From Chara braunii (taxonomy: Eukaryota > Streptophyta > Charophyceae > Charales > Characeae), in NCBI GenBank assembly GCA_003427395.1, contig BFEA01000003.1, forward strand, positions 8,810,470 to 8,874,469: a stretch of 64,000 nt of DNA. The letters are read 5' to 3'. Positions 1 through 10,371 of the stretch are shown piece after piece. The stretch's first letter is position 1; every line of letters starts with the position of its first letter. The translations under genes and the position numbers were made by a program. Under the pieces are notes generated by a model that worked only from the letters and a program-made list of their open reading frames with translations, did no database searches and was not told the DNA's origin.

Positions 1-520
1 AGTTTGAGATACCGGGGCCATTACCCGGCTTTGGCTAAGAAAAATTAGAGCTACTTAGAAAATTACTACGACGAAATTCAGAAATAGGCAAAATTCAGAC
101 AACAACTCAGAAACCCCCCACCAATCCTCTTTACCTCACTCCAACAAGACTTACTGCAGCAGAGCCACCATCTCCACTGCTGCTGTACCCTATTTCCATC
201 CTACGAGCGAGCCCTCTCACTAGTCGGACGCTTCATATCCCACCATCTACTTCTCCCCACTCACCTCTTTTTTTTGAGAAACAAAAACATATGCACAATT
301 CAGAAAAAGACTCAGACCCCCCCAAACAATCCCCTGTACCCCACTCCGGCAAGACTTACTGCAACAGAGCCACCATCTCCACTGCTGCTGTACCCTATTC
401 CCATCCTACCAGCTAGCCCCCTCACTAGTAGGACGCGTAATATCCCACCATCTCCTTCACCCACTCACCTCGATCTCTTTTTTGAGATACCGGGGCCATT
501 ACCCGGCTTCGGTTGAAAAA
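1..520. repeat. Tandem duplication with a dispersed GATACCGGGGCC module
   Basis: A ~200-base unit (92-296) is repeated at 297-488, diverged by scattered substitutions; both contain the same 'actgctgctgtaccctat' core. A module beginning GAGATACCGGGGCCATTACC occurs at 6 and again at 485. Diverged versions lie at about 16143 and 40692, so the module is dispersed. At 16 kb it follows a tRNA B-box-like sequence, which suggests it is the 3' part of a SINE; that link is inference. No coding potential is recognised. Confidence 0.6.
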
Positions 521-1679
521 CGTCTGAAAATACTTCAAAAGGAGAAAGGACGAAAACTAGAACCACTAACAATCCACCTCCTACCCTCACCACAGATGAA
601 GGACACGTCAATCAGGCTTTCAGTCCTCGTACCAGAAATCATCAGATCTCATACCCCCGGCTAGGGTTACAAGGCAACACAAACTGCCCCAGTACCGACC
701 TAGCCGTTTTTGACGGACAGAGAGTGCCTTCCCCCTTGACAACTCTCTTAACTGTAAGGCCCCTCAAAAGGTTACAGGGTCACCGTCCCGGCAACAGCTA
801 CGTCGGGCAAGATGGTTATGCCTTCCACCCTCGGCATAACTTCAATGGCCTCAAGCTCCCCTGGTCTCAGAGCAAATGCTCCAGCACCGGCCAATGTCGT
901 CCCACCCCACCCTTCTAGTTAGACTTACCACCCTAAACCGTCGATCCCTCTTCTGAATGAGCCCCCCCACTTCCCTCCTGCCTCTAATTCGACCTTCCCC
1001 TTTTTGTTTACAAAAATTATATCATAACTAAGACGAATTACTTAATAAAAACTGATGGAAAAAATTCTACGCACAAAATCAGAATACGAATTTCAAATTT
1101 CAGACATAAATTCTTCAAATAGGAAATTAGTCAGGAGAGGAAAAAATTATCCTCTCTTCTGATGTAGGTTTTGACGTTCACCCGGGACTCCATAACACGC
1201 TCACTGTGTGACCATCGAAGTTACTCCTTCCCTCAAAAAACAACCCCCCTGTTCCTACAATGCCCCCACCGGGAGGCACCCCCTCTCCTCTCGGCCCCAG
1301 TTCGGAACAGCCTGTAAACGGACACTTCAACCCCCTAAAAGGCATACAATTCCCCCTAGAGCATGCCTCACAGGCTGAAGTTCCCCCTTTCCCTCTGCCC
1401 CACCCCTTCTTGGCAAGGCAACCCTCACATCCACACACCCTGTTGTAAGCAGCTTCACCCCCTTGCCTTCTCTCCCCAACCGCCAAAGCTGATCCGACCC
1501 TAAATCAGCCTGGCCCAGAAAAAGACAATCCCACAAAACCGCCTCTCCCCTCCAAGGATAACACCTCCCACCTTGTGAAACCCTCACGGGGAGGGTCTCC
1601 AACCCTAAAGGAGAACCCCACCAATCGCAAAGCAAGACGTAAATATATGACACAAAGACCCAGGCGCAACTTGGAACAC
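521..1679. other. No recognised gene
   Basis: Mixed-composition sequence with short open frames on both strands. None has recognisable motifs or a composition that favours coding. 1200-1650 is C-rich on the plus strand, which is why long antisense frames appear there. Confidence 0.5.
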
Positions 1680-2800
1680 AATTAATAAAAAAACCAATCA
1701 GAATCAGCTTGTTACCGCAACAGTAATAAAAAATAGGAAGTTGAAAATACAGACAGAGATTTTTTAAATGGAAAATTTCTTCGAAAGCATACTTTTAGAA
1801 ATTGAAAATTGAAACAGAAAATCCTAAGGAAAAACAGTAGAAAAACGATTATGATGTCCAACCGGACTTTTCTACTCTGATTTCCGGAACCCAAGGTTCA
1901 AGAAATCGCTCAAACCGTAAATCAGGAAGATGCTAATTAGAAAAAAATTATCGTATGAACATCTAGGATTGCAACTAGAAAAGAAAAACTAGTAGCACAA
2001 TTATTGAATCGTCATCATTGGTTAAACGTCAAAGAAAAACTGAATCAGATTATCTTCATTTGAAGGAATATCCAGAATTACGACATAGAAAAAATAAATG
2101 AGCAACAAAAAAAATTCCTAGAATTAATTAATCATTCTAGAGTAAAATTATATTTTAAATTTTAAATTTTCATTCCATCTTTAAAAATGTCATTCCAATT
2201 TTAAAATTTTTCGTCTTACTTGAAAATTTTCCTTCCAAGAATGGGGTATCCCTTCTTATTTGAACTGCATGCTAGAGATGGATTGAAAGTTTGAATGAGT
2301 TCATGAAATATTTTAATTGGACTGTCATTCTAAGTAAGGATTTCCGGTCATAAATAGGTTAATCGAATCTAAATTAGAAGATATTTGTTCTATTAGAATG
2401 AAAGTTTAATTAAAACATTTCATAAACACGTCCAGACTTTCATTCTATCTTGAACAAATAGATGTAGTTGGAAGGGAAAACTCATATTTAGACGGGAACT
2501 TATCAAATTAAATTGAAAATTTTAAAATTGGACGAACATTGGAATGAAAATTTATAAATCTGAAGGATTTTTTTTGTATGGAATGTTTTTTCAACTTTCA
2601 TTTCTCGTGGGAATTTTTCTGTTGAGTGATACACCTACTACAATCGAATAAGAAATTCAGAATAAAAAAGACAAAATTAAAAAAAAAAATAATTAGATCA
2701 TCATCATGTAGTGAGCATCAAGGATTATGACATGCGGAGTTTAAGAATCAAGAAAGAGAGGGAAAACAGACAATACAAAGTCAACCAATCAGAAAACTAT
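1680..2800. repeat. AT-rich block with imperfect inverted repeats
   Basis: The base composition drops sharply to AT-rich compared with both flanks. The segment at 2191-2215 (CATTCCAATTTTAAAATTTT and following bases) is matched as an imperfect inverse by 2514-2546. Several ATTCCA/TGGAAT and TTTTAAAATT words recur. This resembles an AT-rich foldback (MITE-like) insertion, but no clean terminal repeats or target duplication could be defined. No gene is seen. Confidence 0.4.
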
Positions 2801-3458
2801 TAAAAACAAAACCCTGAGATCATGTTGACACGTAACCTTCTTCACTCGCAGCAAGCTTCACATGAGATAGCTATGTCCTCTTTCCTCCTTGAAACATTAT
2901 TCTCCATGAAGATCAAGACATCAGAACAGGTAAGAGGAGAAACACTAACACACCCCTCCCCCCTTCAAACCTCACCTCCTTGCCTTCATCGGCCGTCAAG
3001 CACCCGACCGCCTATTGGTCGACTACACCATCGAAAGGCCGGACAATGAAGATAATCAGACCGTAGCCAGGATCACCATCACAGCAGTCCACGCCACTTC
3101 ACGAGCACCACAGCTGAGCCTGCCAGCTGCCCCTCGCAGGTAGTTTGAAGAGATGAAAGAGGTAAGATCGTTTCCACTGTTAATCCCTCTTGATACACCA
3201 TATAACCCCAAACCTTACCAGATATTCCTCCTCTAATCAAGATATTTCTACACTGGTTGCTCCTTCTCCTTCTTCCACACAGCACGCGACTCCCTCCTGC
3301 TGTCAATTCCTCTTGTCAACAGCCCCTCCTCCATCCTTACACTCCACCTCCACCTCCACCTCCTACTCGCCCGGCGAAAACATTCGTTTTCTCACACTGC
3401 ATCACTCTCCTACCCGCGACCACCCCTCTTCGTCACCATACCCGTCATACCAACCCCC
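2801..3458. other. No recognised gene
   Basis: Open frames here are short or proline/serine-rich products of a C-rich strand. Nothing matches a known family. Confidence 0.4.
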
Positions 3459-3459
3459 C

Positions 3460-3690
3460 ACCATAGCCCCATCTTGCTGCTCTCTCGACAATCGCTGCCG
3501 ATCTTCCTTGTACAAACAGTGCCACGCCGCTGCTTTTCACACGAGCGATGTCGAACGCTCCATCGTACCAGCCCCCCACCATCACCCCTCCGTGCTGCTC
3601 TCTCGTCACTTGCTGCCGATCTTCCTAACTCTGCATTGCTGCTGCACCTCGCATGAGCGATGCCGAAGCCTCCTCATGCCAACCCTGTCG
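3460..3690. repeat. Two-copy ~119-base tandem duplication
   Basis: The segment starting at 3460 (CACCAT...CTGCTCTCTCG...CGCTGCCGATCTTCC) recurs at 3579 with about 80-85% identity by eye. It accounts for the internally repetitive C-rich open frame across 3190-3792, which I do not regard as a gene. Confidence 0.6.
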
Positions 3691-4026
3691 CGTTCTGGCA
3701 GCCACACCCATGAACCGAACTCTGGTGCGGGCGGCGTAGAGCACCCGGTTGCGCTGCGCCGCAGAATGACTCCCTTCTTGAGAACCGACTGACCAAATCT
3801 GCCTTTGTCAAAGGGGAATTCTGCTTGATAGACGTGTTTGGGCCATTGAGAGATAGATTGCGGGGCGAGGTAAATCCTTCTCCTTGGAGAGAGAAACAAT
3901 GCCTCTCGCCCCAGTCTCAAGTGGAGAGGTGTAGACAATGGGAACCCAAGAAGAGGGGATGAAAAAAGGAAAAGGAACGAGGGTGGCGAGATGCATCTTT
4001 TTCCGTATTAATTGTAATTTTATGTG

Positions 4027-4083
4027 ATGCTGGACCCGGTTTCCAGCAGGTGCGGCTCCCCACCAACAGAATGGAGCACTCGT
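4027..4083 (+). repeat. LINE-tail hairpin repeat copy
   Basis: A copy of the dispersed hairpin GCTGGACCCGGTTTCCAGC followed by AGGTGCGGCTCCCCACCAA. The same module sits downstream of LINE ORF2 ends elsewhere in this window, so this is probably a 5'-truncated LINE tail. Confidence 0.55.
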
Positions 4084-4767
4084 GTCTGTTAAACCATCAG
4101 TACCTTTCCCAGCCAACTTGCTGAAACGCGCCGGTTAAGATACAGTTACAATGGCGCCCGCCCAAAATTACAGTTACACACACGATTAAGGGCGCCCACT
4201 AATCAGAGTACCGTTGCGGCCGCATGAAGAAGTGCGTAGACAAAAGGCGCCGCGCGGCAGAAAAAAATCCTAATTACTGAATTCCTAAATTCCTATCTGA
4301 TGCGAAAAAGCAAAAAGCACAATTTTCAGAAGGAAAGTCCAAAATTCCGAGAGTCATCGGGGGGGGGCTCAACAAAATCCGAAAAAGATTCAAAAGGAAA
4401 TTCAAAAAGAACGAAGCAATTTCCCGTGCGGTGTCCGCGCCCAAAAGATCGAAACCGCATCAAAAGAAACGACGTCAACATTTATTAATCGCGCGCATGG
4501 TGGAGCGCCAGACATCCATCCGACCAATCAATCAACCGACCGTCCTAGGACACACCCAGCTCCGAACCCAACACTCCGTCTCTCCCGCCCTCCCTCTCTT
4601 TCTTTTGCTGAAAATTTTGTAAGCCGCGGCTTGCATGCTCGGATCGATGCGTGGAGAAGGGTTACGTCCCCCACGCCGCGGCCGATCATGCAGAACGCAG
4701 GCGCTCCCTCTCCAATCCCCCACTCCAAGTCCTGGTAATTCCGTGTTCTTCACGCATGAATGCACGC

Positions 4768-4774
4768 TATAAAT
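4768..4774 (+). promoter_or_regulatory. LTR TATA box
   Basis: TATAAAT in the context GCACGCTATAAATTTCGGC. The same context is found at 18457 and 61403 in the other LTR copies, so this is the likely LTR promoter. Transcription would start about 30 bases downstream. Confidence 0.6.
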
Positions 4775-5710
4775 TTCGGCTGCGCGATTAGTCAGCTCTC
4801 TTAACCCGTTGTTGGAAGCTCGAGGTTGCACGATCAGGAAGGGTCGGCACACGAGCGAAGTAAGAGGTGAGTAGAGTAGGAGTTGGGCGACCCGACGGGC
4901 TGGTGCCGAACGCGCAGGATTGACGTGGGCCACGACGGACTGTGGGCACGGGCGAATCCGACGGGTGCGGAAGGACTAAGCGGGGTGACGACTTCGTGGG
5001 TTGGTGCGTGACGACGGACTGTCCGCATCGGAGAGAGAGAGAGAGGAGGAGAGAGTTGAGGTCGATGGACGCGGATTTGCTGTTTCTTTGTCTCTTCCCC
5101 CTCTTCATCTGTGTACATACGTTTTGATTGCGGCTCTGGGCGGTTTGCCCGTTCTTATTTTCGTTCCGGCTTTCTGAAATCTGGGCTTGGGTTTTTGCTC
5201 ACACTTGTCCTTGCTATGTCCGTCCCGATTGCATTATGTGTATGATTATCGAATGTATGGAGGTATGGATGTATGGACGTTATGCCTGCTTGTCTATCTT
5301 TTTGCTGAGAATCCCAGTCCTTGTCTTTTGCTTGTGTCTAATCTTTGCCCGCACCTGATACAGCTGTAGATGGGGTAAGAATCTGACCCCGATAGCGGTT
5401 TTGTTCTCGTTTTTGCTTAGCTCACGATGGAGGTTGTGATATGGTTGCATCTTGCATAATCAAAATTTCTGAAGCAATTAGACGATCCGAAGTCTGGCCC
5501 CGCGAACGCCGCACGAGAACACATGTAAACGCGATCCGAGTCGCGCCCTTACACGCATTCCCGTGCATCGATTCGCCCACCCAAAAAGATTCGTGGCGGA
5601 ACCGTCATCCCGTACGAGCACGCTGGGGCGCCGCTAAGTCTGCCTGCCCTGCACGTGCTCGTGCGAGGCAACGATATCCCGACCCGAGCTATCCCATCGA
5701 CGATGATACC

Positions 5711-6208
5711 ATGACGCGATCTTGGAGCTCAGCCTGAGATTCATCCTACGACCCGAACTATTTCACCCCTTGGATAAACGAACTCATAAGGCTGCGATAC
5801 CCCTGTCACACGGAGAATCGACTATGTCCGCGGGAATTCCACTGCACCACCTCTAGCGACCCTCGGTGCTCTGATTTCCCTTCCCCCGACCACACCTACT
5901 ACTTTACCCACCCGGGATTTGTTGTCATCACCACCAGTTTCCCTCCTTTCCGCCTTCTTCTCCTGTATCATCAACTCAGCGTCATTCTGTGGCCGGCCAT
6001 AGCCCTCTATTGGCCCAGTACATTTTGTGTGAACTGCCGACGTAGCGGCGAACAGAGAACTCCGGAATTTCGAAGGCCCAACCCAGGTGCGCGGCGGCCT
6101 GCGCCACGTGGCGGCCCCCGACGGCCTAACTTTTCGGGACCGCCTCCACCGCGGAGGGATTTCCCCGTAAACCGTCGCCCACAGTGCCCCGGCCCCACCG
6201 GACCGTGA
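5711..6208 (+). pseudogene. ORF embedded in the family-P LTR (copy 1)
   Basis: Starts at the conserved MTRSWSS and ends at a TGA (6206-6208) located as in the 62-kb copy. A TGA at 5735-5737, created by a 6-base insertion absent from the 62-kb copy, breaks it after eight codons. Recognisable blocks are YFTPWINEL, RLCPREFHC, the VVITTSFPPFRLLL segment, and a basic P/R-rich C-terminus. Of the codons I compared with the 62-kb copy, about 11 differ silently and about 9 change the residue, more silent change than neutral decay predicts. Function unknown. It lies in the R/U5 leader, ~900 bases after the TATA box. Confidence 0.6.
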
Positions 6209-6357
6209 GTCCCTTGCGCACGCACTCCTTATTCGCCTAATTGCATCCATACCCTTAAGACTCCCCCACTTTCCCAAAAATCCTTGGCACACCCCTTTTC
6301 GCACTTCCAGGCCCATACCCCACTCCGATCAGGAAGTCGCGCTGGGCGTGAGGTTGG

Positions 6358-6640
6358 GGCTTCACAACACAGGCATCGACGCAGCCACCGCACAGTGTGC
6401 AATTGCACTGCAGGCCGCCCACCTGCTGTAGCAGGTCTTGCACCTGCTGGTGGGTGCAGCTCCTGCATGTTCCCTCCTTGGAGGCTTGAGCACGGATGTG
6501 GCTGCTACGGGGTTCCCCATAATACCATAATGACAATACAAAAGGCCTGAAAGGCCGTCCTGTCCAGATTCGACAGGTAATTGATTTATTATTATTATTT
6601 TTTTTTTTTTGCTGCCTTCTCATCATCGGGGGACAGCCAT
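6358..6640 (-). repeat. Fragment of a dispersed element shared with 32.6 kb
   Basis: Reverse complement of sequence at about 32600-32745 (TATTACCGGGAGCC... to ...CACCCACCAGCAGGTG). The minus frame reads YYGEPRSSHIRAQ and then CRSCTHQQVQ, matching YYREPRGSHMRGP and SWSCTHQQVG at the other site. The frame therefore looks ancestrally coding. I cannot name the protein; a retrotransposon gag-like fragment is one possibility. Confidence 0.45.
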
Positions 6641-6705
6641 ATATTTTTCTCTCGCCTCACATATTTTTTAGCTGGCGTTCTGCCATGTCGTGGAACATAT
6701 CTTTC

Positions 6706-7320
6706 TTTCACTACCTACCTACCACTATTCCTAAGGCTATACAGGGGACCCCTGCAAGTGTAGTAGCTTTCTATCTCACTTCAGTGAAGGGAGGTTACCT
6801 CTCTCGGTGGAGAGAGGTACCGGCATGTTTGCCCCTTTGCCCTAATGTTTAGAGTGCAGGGTTCGGGCCGCCGGTGGGGTCCCGGCTAACACAAGGACCC
6901 AGCATTTGCCAGTAACTGTACCTCCCTTTTCATCTTCCCCCACCCCCATCGACTAACAGTAGTGTCTGAAGCCAACACTCTCCCACACACCACACACAAC
7001 CCACTCACAGGGGCACTCACACCCCCGTGTTGGCTGAAGACCTTACTAATACCAACTGTCAATTGGTTGGCCTTAAAAGAATTAGCCTTTATGACGGGAA
7101 AAAAAAACCTGCAGCCGAAGGGTGGGGGACGATGAGAAAGGGAGGCACAGCTACTGGCAGGTCTCGGTCTTTGTGTTAGCCAGACCCCACTGGCGGCCCC
7201 AACCCTATACCCTAACCATTAGGGGCAAGGGGCAACATGAAATCCCCCCTTCACAGAGAGAGGAAAACTATGCTTGCAGGGGTCCCCTCTAGATAGTCTT
7301 AGGAGTAGGTAGTAGAAGGT
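6706..7320. mobile_element. Foldback element with ~200-250-base inverted arms
   Basis: The left arm (6706-6955, starting CTTTCACTACCTACC and including CCTAAGGCTATACAGGGGACC) is matched inversely by the right arm (7120-7320, ending GGTAGTAGAAGG). A ~165-base spacer separates them. The left arm carries ~40 extra bases around 6785-6830. A single-arm copy of the same family is at 33533-33895. There is no transposase ORF, so it is non-autonomous. Confidence 0.75.
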
Positions 7321-7439
7321 AAACAAAAACAGAAGTTGAGAGACGAATATAGACATTTGTGATCACCCCATAAAAATAAAAATAAAAAATTCAGAGAAGA
7401 ATGTAGCTTAAAAAAAAAAAAAAAACACCCTTTTTGCCT

Positions 7440-8545
7440 CTCTTGTCCCTCCTACCTCTTGTCTGTTGATCCCAGAGACTGGGCCTGGGAACACCCTCTG
7501 CACCGAAATGAGAAGGTTCAGATACATCGATATTCAACTAAACTGGGATATTTGCTTTCAACTCCTCAGGTCGATGTTAATTGGAAGGTGGCCTGTAGAT
7601 GGTTGGCGACTGGTTGGATCAGAGACTCACTGACAAGACTTTTGGAAGCCCTGCCCACATTCTGGGTGCATCTCATGGACTTGGTCGTTGTTAAACAAGC
7701 CAGCTTTCTTTGGCTTATGATGCACTCCCGGTAGCGGCCTGGTGTGCAAAACGAACAACTAAGGCACGGGCGGAATGTCAGATATGCTCTGGTACTCGAA
7801 TGGAAGATTTGCAACACTTTGCGTTATACTGCGACATTTCTCAGCCTTTTTGGGACTGGTGGAGACACTCTGACATCCCAGTTCCCGAAAATGGATCCAG
7901 ATGGTTAGATAACTTCGTGCTGATGGGAACTGCAGCAAGACGAGCACCTCTCTCTCTACGTTATACATATGCGGAAGAGACACTCAGAGGTGCAATACTA
8001 TGGACCCTTTGGACATTGAGGAATTCAGCAACTAGACGTGGAGAGAAACTGACGCCACCAATGGTTCGAGCAGAGGTCAAATATGGCATTAAAACAGCAA
8101 TGCAGGCTGACTGGGAGTATAGAGTACAGCGGAAAGGATTCACTAGAAAGGCAATGCAGCTCTTCACCACAAGGTGGGGCGCCTTTTCGGGCCTTGCATC
8201 GGTGGACTGTCCCCTGGCCCAATCGCCTTCTTTAGTTTTTTCAGGTTTTTTTCTGTGACTTCTCACTTGCATAATTTTAGAGTGGTAGGATTACTTGGTA
8301 CTACGGTACTAGGGTATGGCCTATTGTGGAGGGCTACCAATTTACTGATTTGTCACCTTTTGTTGAACTAGATAGGATCTTTTACTTGGGATTGAGGTTG
8401 TTTTTTTCTGTTTTCTGTCGATCCAGATTACCGTGGTCCGGGCTCTGCTCGGCCGGAGAGCCTTGCTCAGCTCGAGAACTGCGGCACCTTTTGTGAGGGA
8501 CGCTGGGCCCGTTTCCCAGCATATAATGATAATTGTTTAAAAAAA
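7440..8545 (+). pseudogene. LINE ORF2 3' end (zf-RVT region) and 3' UTR
   Basis: The frame from 7459 reads through ...VVVKQASFLWL and continues, after a frameshift near 7713, in the frame of 7710-8258. There CQIC...EDLQHFALYC...FWDWW is the cysteine/histidine pattern of the reverse-transcriptase-associated zinc-binding domain of plant LINEs. ILWTLWTLRNSATRRG is the usual basic tail. The 3' UTR holds the hairpin GCTGGGCCCGTTTCCCAGC at 8507 and ends in an A-rich tract at 8539. It is 5'-truncated: no reverse transcriptase or endonuclease is present. Confidence 0.8.
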
Positions 8546-9424
8546 AAAAAAAGAAACAAAAAAAAAAGAAAAAAAAAGAAAGAAAAGAAAAGAAAAGAAA
8601 AGAGAAGTGGCAGAAACCAGGACAGAACGCCTTTTACTGACAGCCTTGGCGGGCTTAAACGGCCAGTAAACGGGCCCAGCCTTGTGGGAAAACGCTCGTC
8701 ACCTACCCTGAAAATTTTGCAGCTCGGGCCTACCCGACCACGATGGCAAGAAAAAAAGTGTGCTGCTGGCGGTTTGGAAAAGCTTGGTGCGCAATAATAA
8801 TATTTTTGGGTTCTACTTTTAATAAAAAAAAAAAAAAAAAAAATCTTGGGGCGCAGTGCAGCGCCTCCAAGCCCGCACGAGTGGCTAGCAGTCAAATCCC
8901 CCTAATTTTTTTATGGGTAATCCGTGCTGGTCAGACCAACCCTATACAACCTGTAACATCTCTAATCTTGTACTGTGTGCGACACTGGACCTGGTTTCCA
9001 GCATGTGATGCTCTCCACTCACATATACATTGGCGCTATCTACAACAGTTGAGCCTCCATCTGATTCAAAAGGGAGCCTGCCCTCCCACTGATAGGCAGT
9101 CACTAAATGATACGATGTTTTCTTTTTGCAGAAAACATGAAAACAAGAATAGGTAGCGGGCGTAGAGGGGGTGTCTGCTCTTACCAGCACCCCCCCCACG
9201 CTCGACCGCGATGCTTTCTTTTTTTTTTTTTTTTTTTTTTTAAAAAAAACAAGAATAGGACGGCACATCGAACAGCCCCAGAAGAATAGGACGGCAAATC
9301 GAACTGCTCTTACAAATAGTTTCGGGATGCTGGCCCCAGTTCCTGCCACGTGTTGTTCCGACTTGCTCCCCACGAATAAGAATGGAGCATTCAGGGATTT
9401 TTGCTGTGATTAGTCACCCGACTG
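8546..9424. other. No gene; A- and T-tracts and LINE-tail fragments
   Basis: Contains A-rich 8539-8602, poly(A) at 8823-8843, and a diverged hairpin-tail copy at 8995-9030 (ACTGGACCTGGTTTCCAGC). A poly(T)/poly(A) junction lies at 9220-9249 and a second diverged tail at 9328-9395. These are retroposon ends, not genes. Confidence 0.5.
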
Positions 9425-9716
9425 ATGTTGTCCATGCGCCTGTCACAGCGTGCCACTACCGGTAGTAGGCATCACGGCCTCTCGCGCTGGTCCAGCGGGC
9501 GCCATTTCCATAGTTTCTTGAGCGCGCGAGCAGGGATCGCCTGGTGTTGTCGGCGCCATTCATCCGCTGCGGTGGAACGCGGTTCGCGGAGCAGTTCCGC
9601 TGCGAGCTTGCGCGCTCCAGTGTGAGTCTATTGCCAGAGTCCGCGCGAGGGTTGACTTTGACGTTGACTTTGATGATCTTCGGGAGTGAGGTTTGTCGGC
9701 GTGACTCCGGGAGACC

Positions 9717-10260
9717 GTCTTGGATCTTGGAGTCGTCGGGATTCTAGCGTTTGTGTTTGGTTCGAAGGTTGGCTCAGCTGGGCGGCCCAGGTGGATTTCG
9801 GAGTACGACGGCCGTCAGGATACGAGTTTGACTTGAGCTTTTTTTTGAGTTCGACTTCGATAAAGTATTTGTGTTGACATTAACGTCTTGGATCTTGGAG
9901 TCGTCGGGATTCTAGCGTGTGTGTTTAATTTGGAGGTCAGGCTTGACTCTCGGTTTGACTCTCATCCACAGCTTTCAGGATACGAGTTTGACTTGAGCTT
10001 TTTTTTGAGGTCGACTTCGATAAAGTATTTGTGTTGACGTCACTAACGTCTTGGATCTTGGAGTCGTCGGGATTCTAGCGTGTGTGTTTAATTTGGAGGT
10101 TGGCTCAGGCTGGGCGGCCCAGGCGGTCCTCACTTTTGGTCAATCGCGCGCCAGGCTTGACTCTCGGTTTGACTCTCATCCACAGCTTTCAGGATACGAG
10201 TTTGACTTGAGCGTTTTTTTTATTTCGACTTCGATCAAGTATTTGTGTTGACGTCACTAA
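9717..10260. repeat. Three tandem ~163-215-base units upstream of the oleosin-like gene
   Basis: Units start at 9717, 9885 and 10048 with GTCTTGGATCTTGGAGTCG and end near GTATTTGTGTTGAC. Units 2 and 3 end in TTGACGTCACTAA, containing the palindrome TGACGTCA, a bZIP-type site. Unit 1 ends TTGACATTAAC at the same place. Unit 3 ends 112 bases before the ATG at 10372. The block could be promoter or 5' UTR; a regulatory role is inference. Confidence 0.7.
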
Positions 10261-10371
10261 CGTGGCTTTGGGGTTGATACCCGAGTTCGCCTTTGGTCAA
10301 GTTTGAGGCGGAAAGAGGAGGGGGCCGGGGGGAGGGGGGGTGTCACGAATCCGTAGAAGAGCGTTTGCTTT

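Larger units (their letters stand above)
4136..6357 (+). mobile_element. Family-P Ty3 LTR, 5'-truncated, with an internal inversion
   Basis: From ~4578 to 6357 the sequence is collinear with the LTRs at 17652-20029 and 60580-62959. It shares the TATA region, the long leader and the terminal '...gcgtgaggttgg'. The first part, 4136-4572, is instead the reverse complement of 60785-61200, the segment that lies immediately upstream of the matching point (61212) in the other copy. So a ~437-base piece of U3 has flipped in place. The bases matching 60580-60785 are missing. After 6357 there is no PBS or gag, so this is a solo or fragmentary LTR. Confidence 0.85.

Noticed and set aside
3190-3938. 200-residue plus frame and 110-residue minus frame
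   Set aside because: C-rich tandem duplication; no motifs, no codon-level signal.
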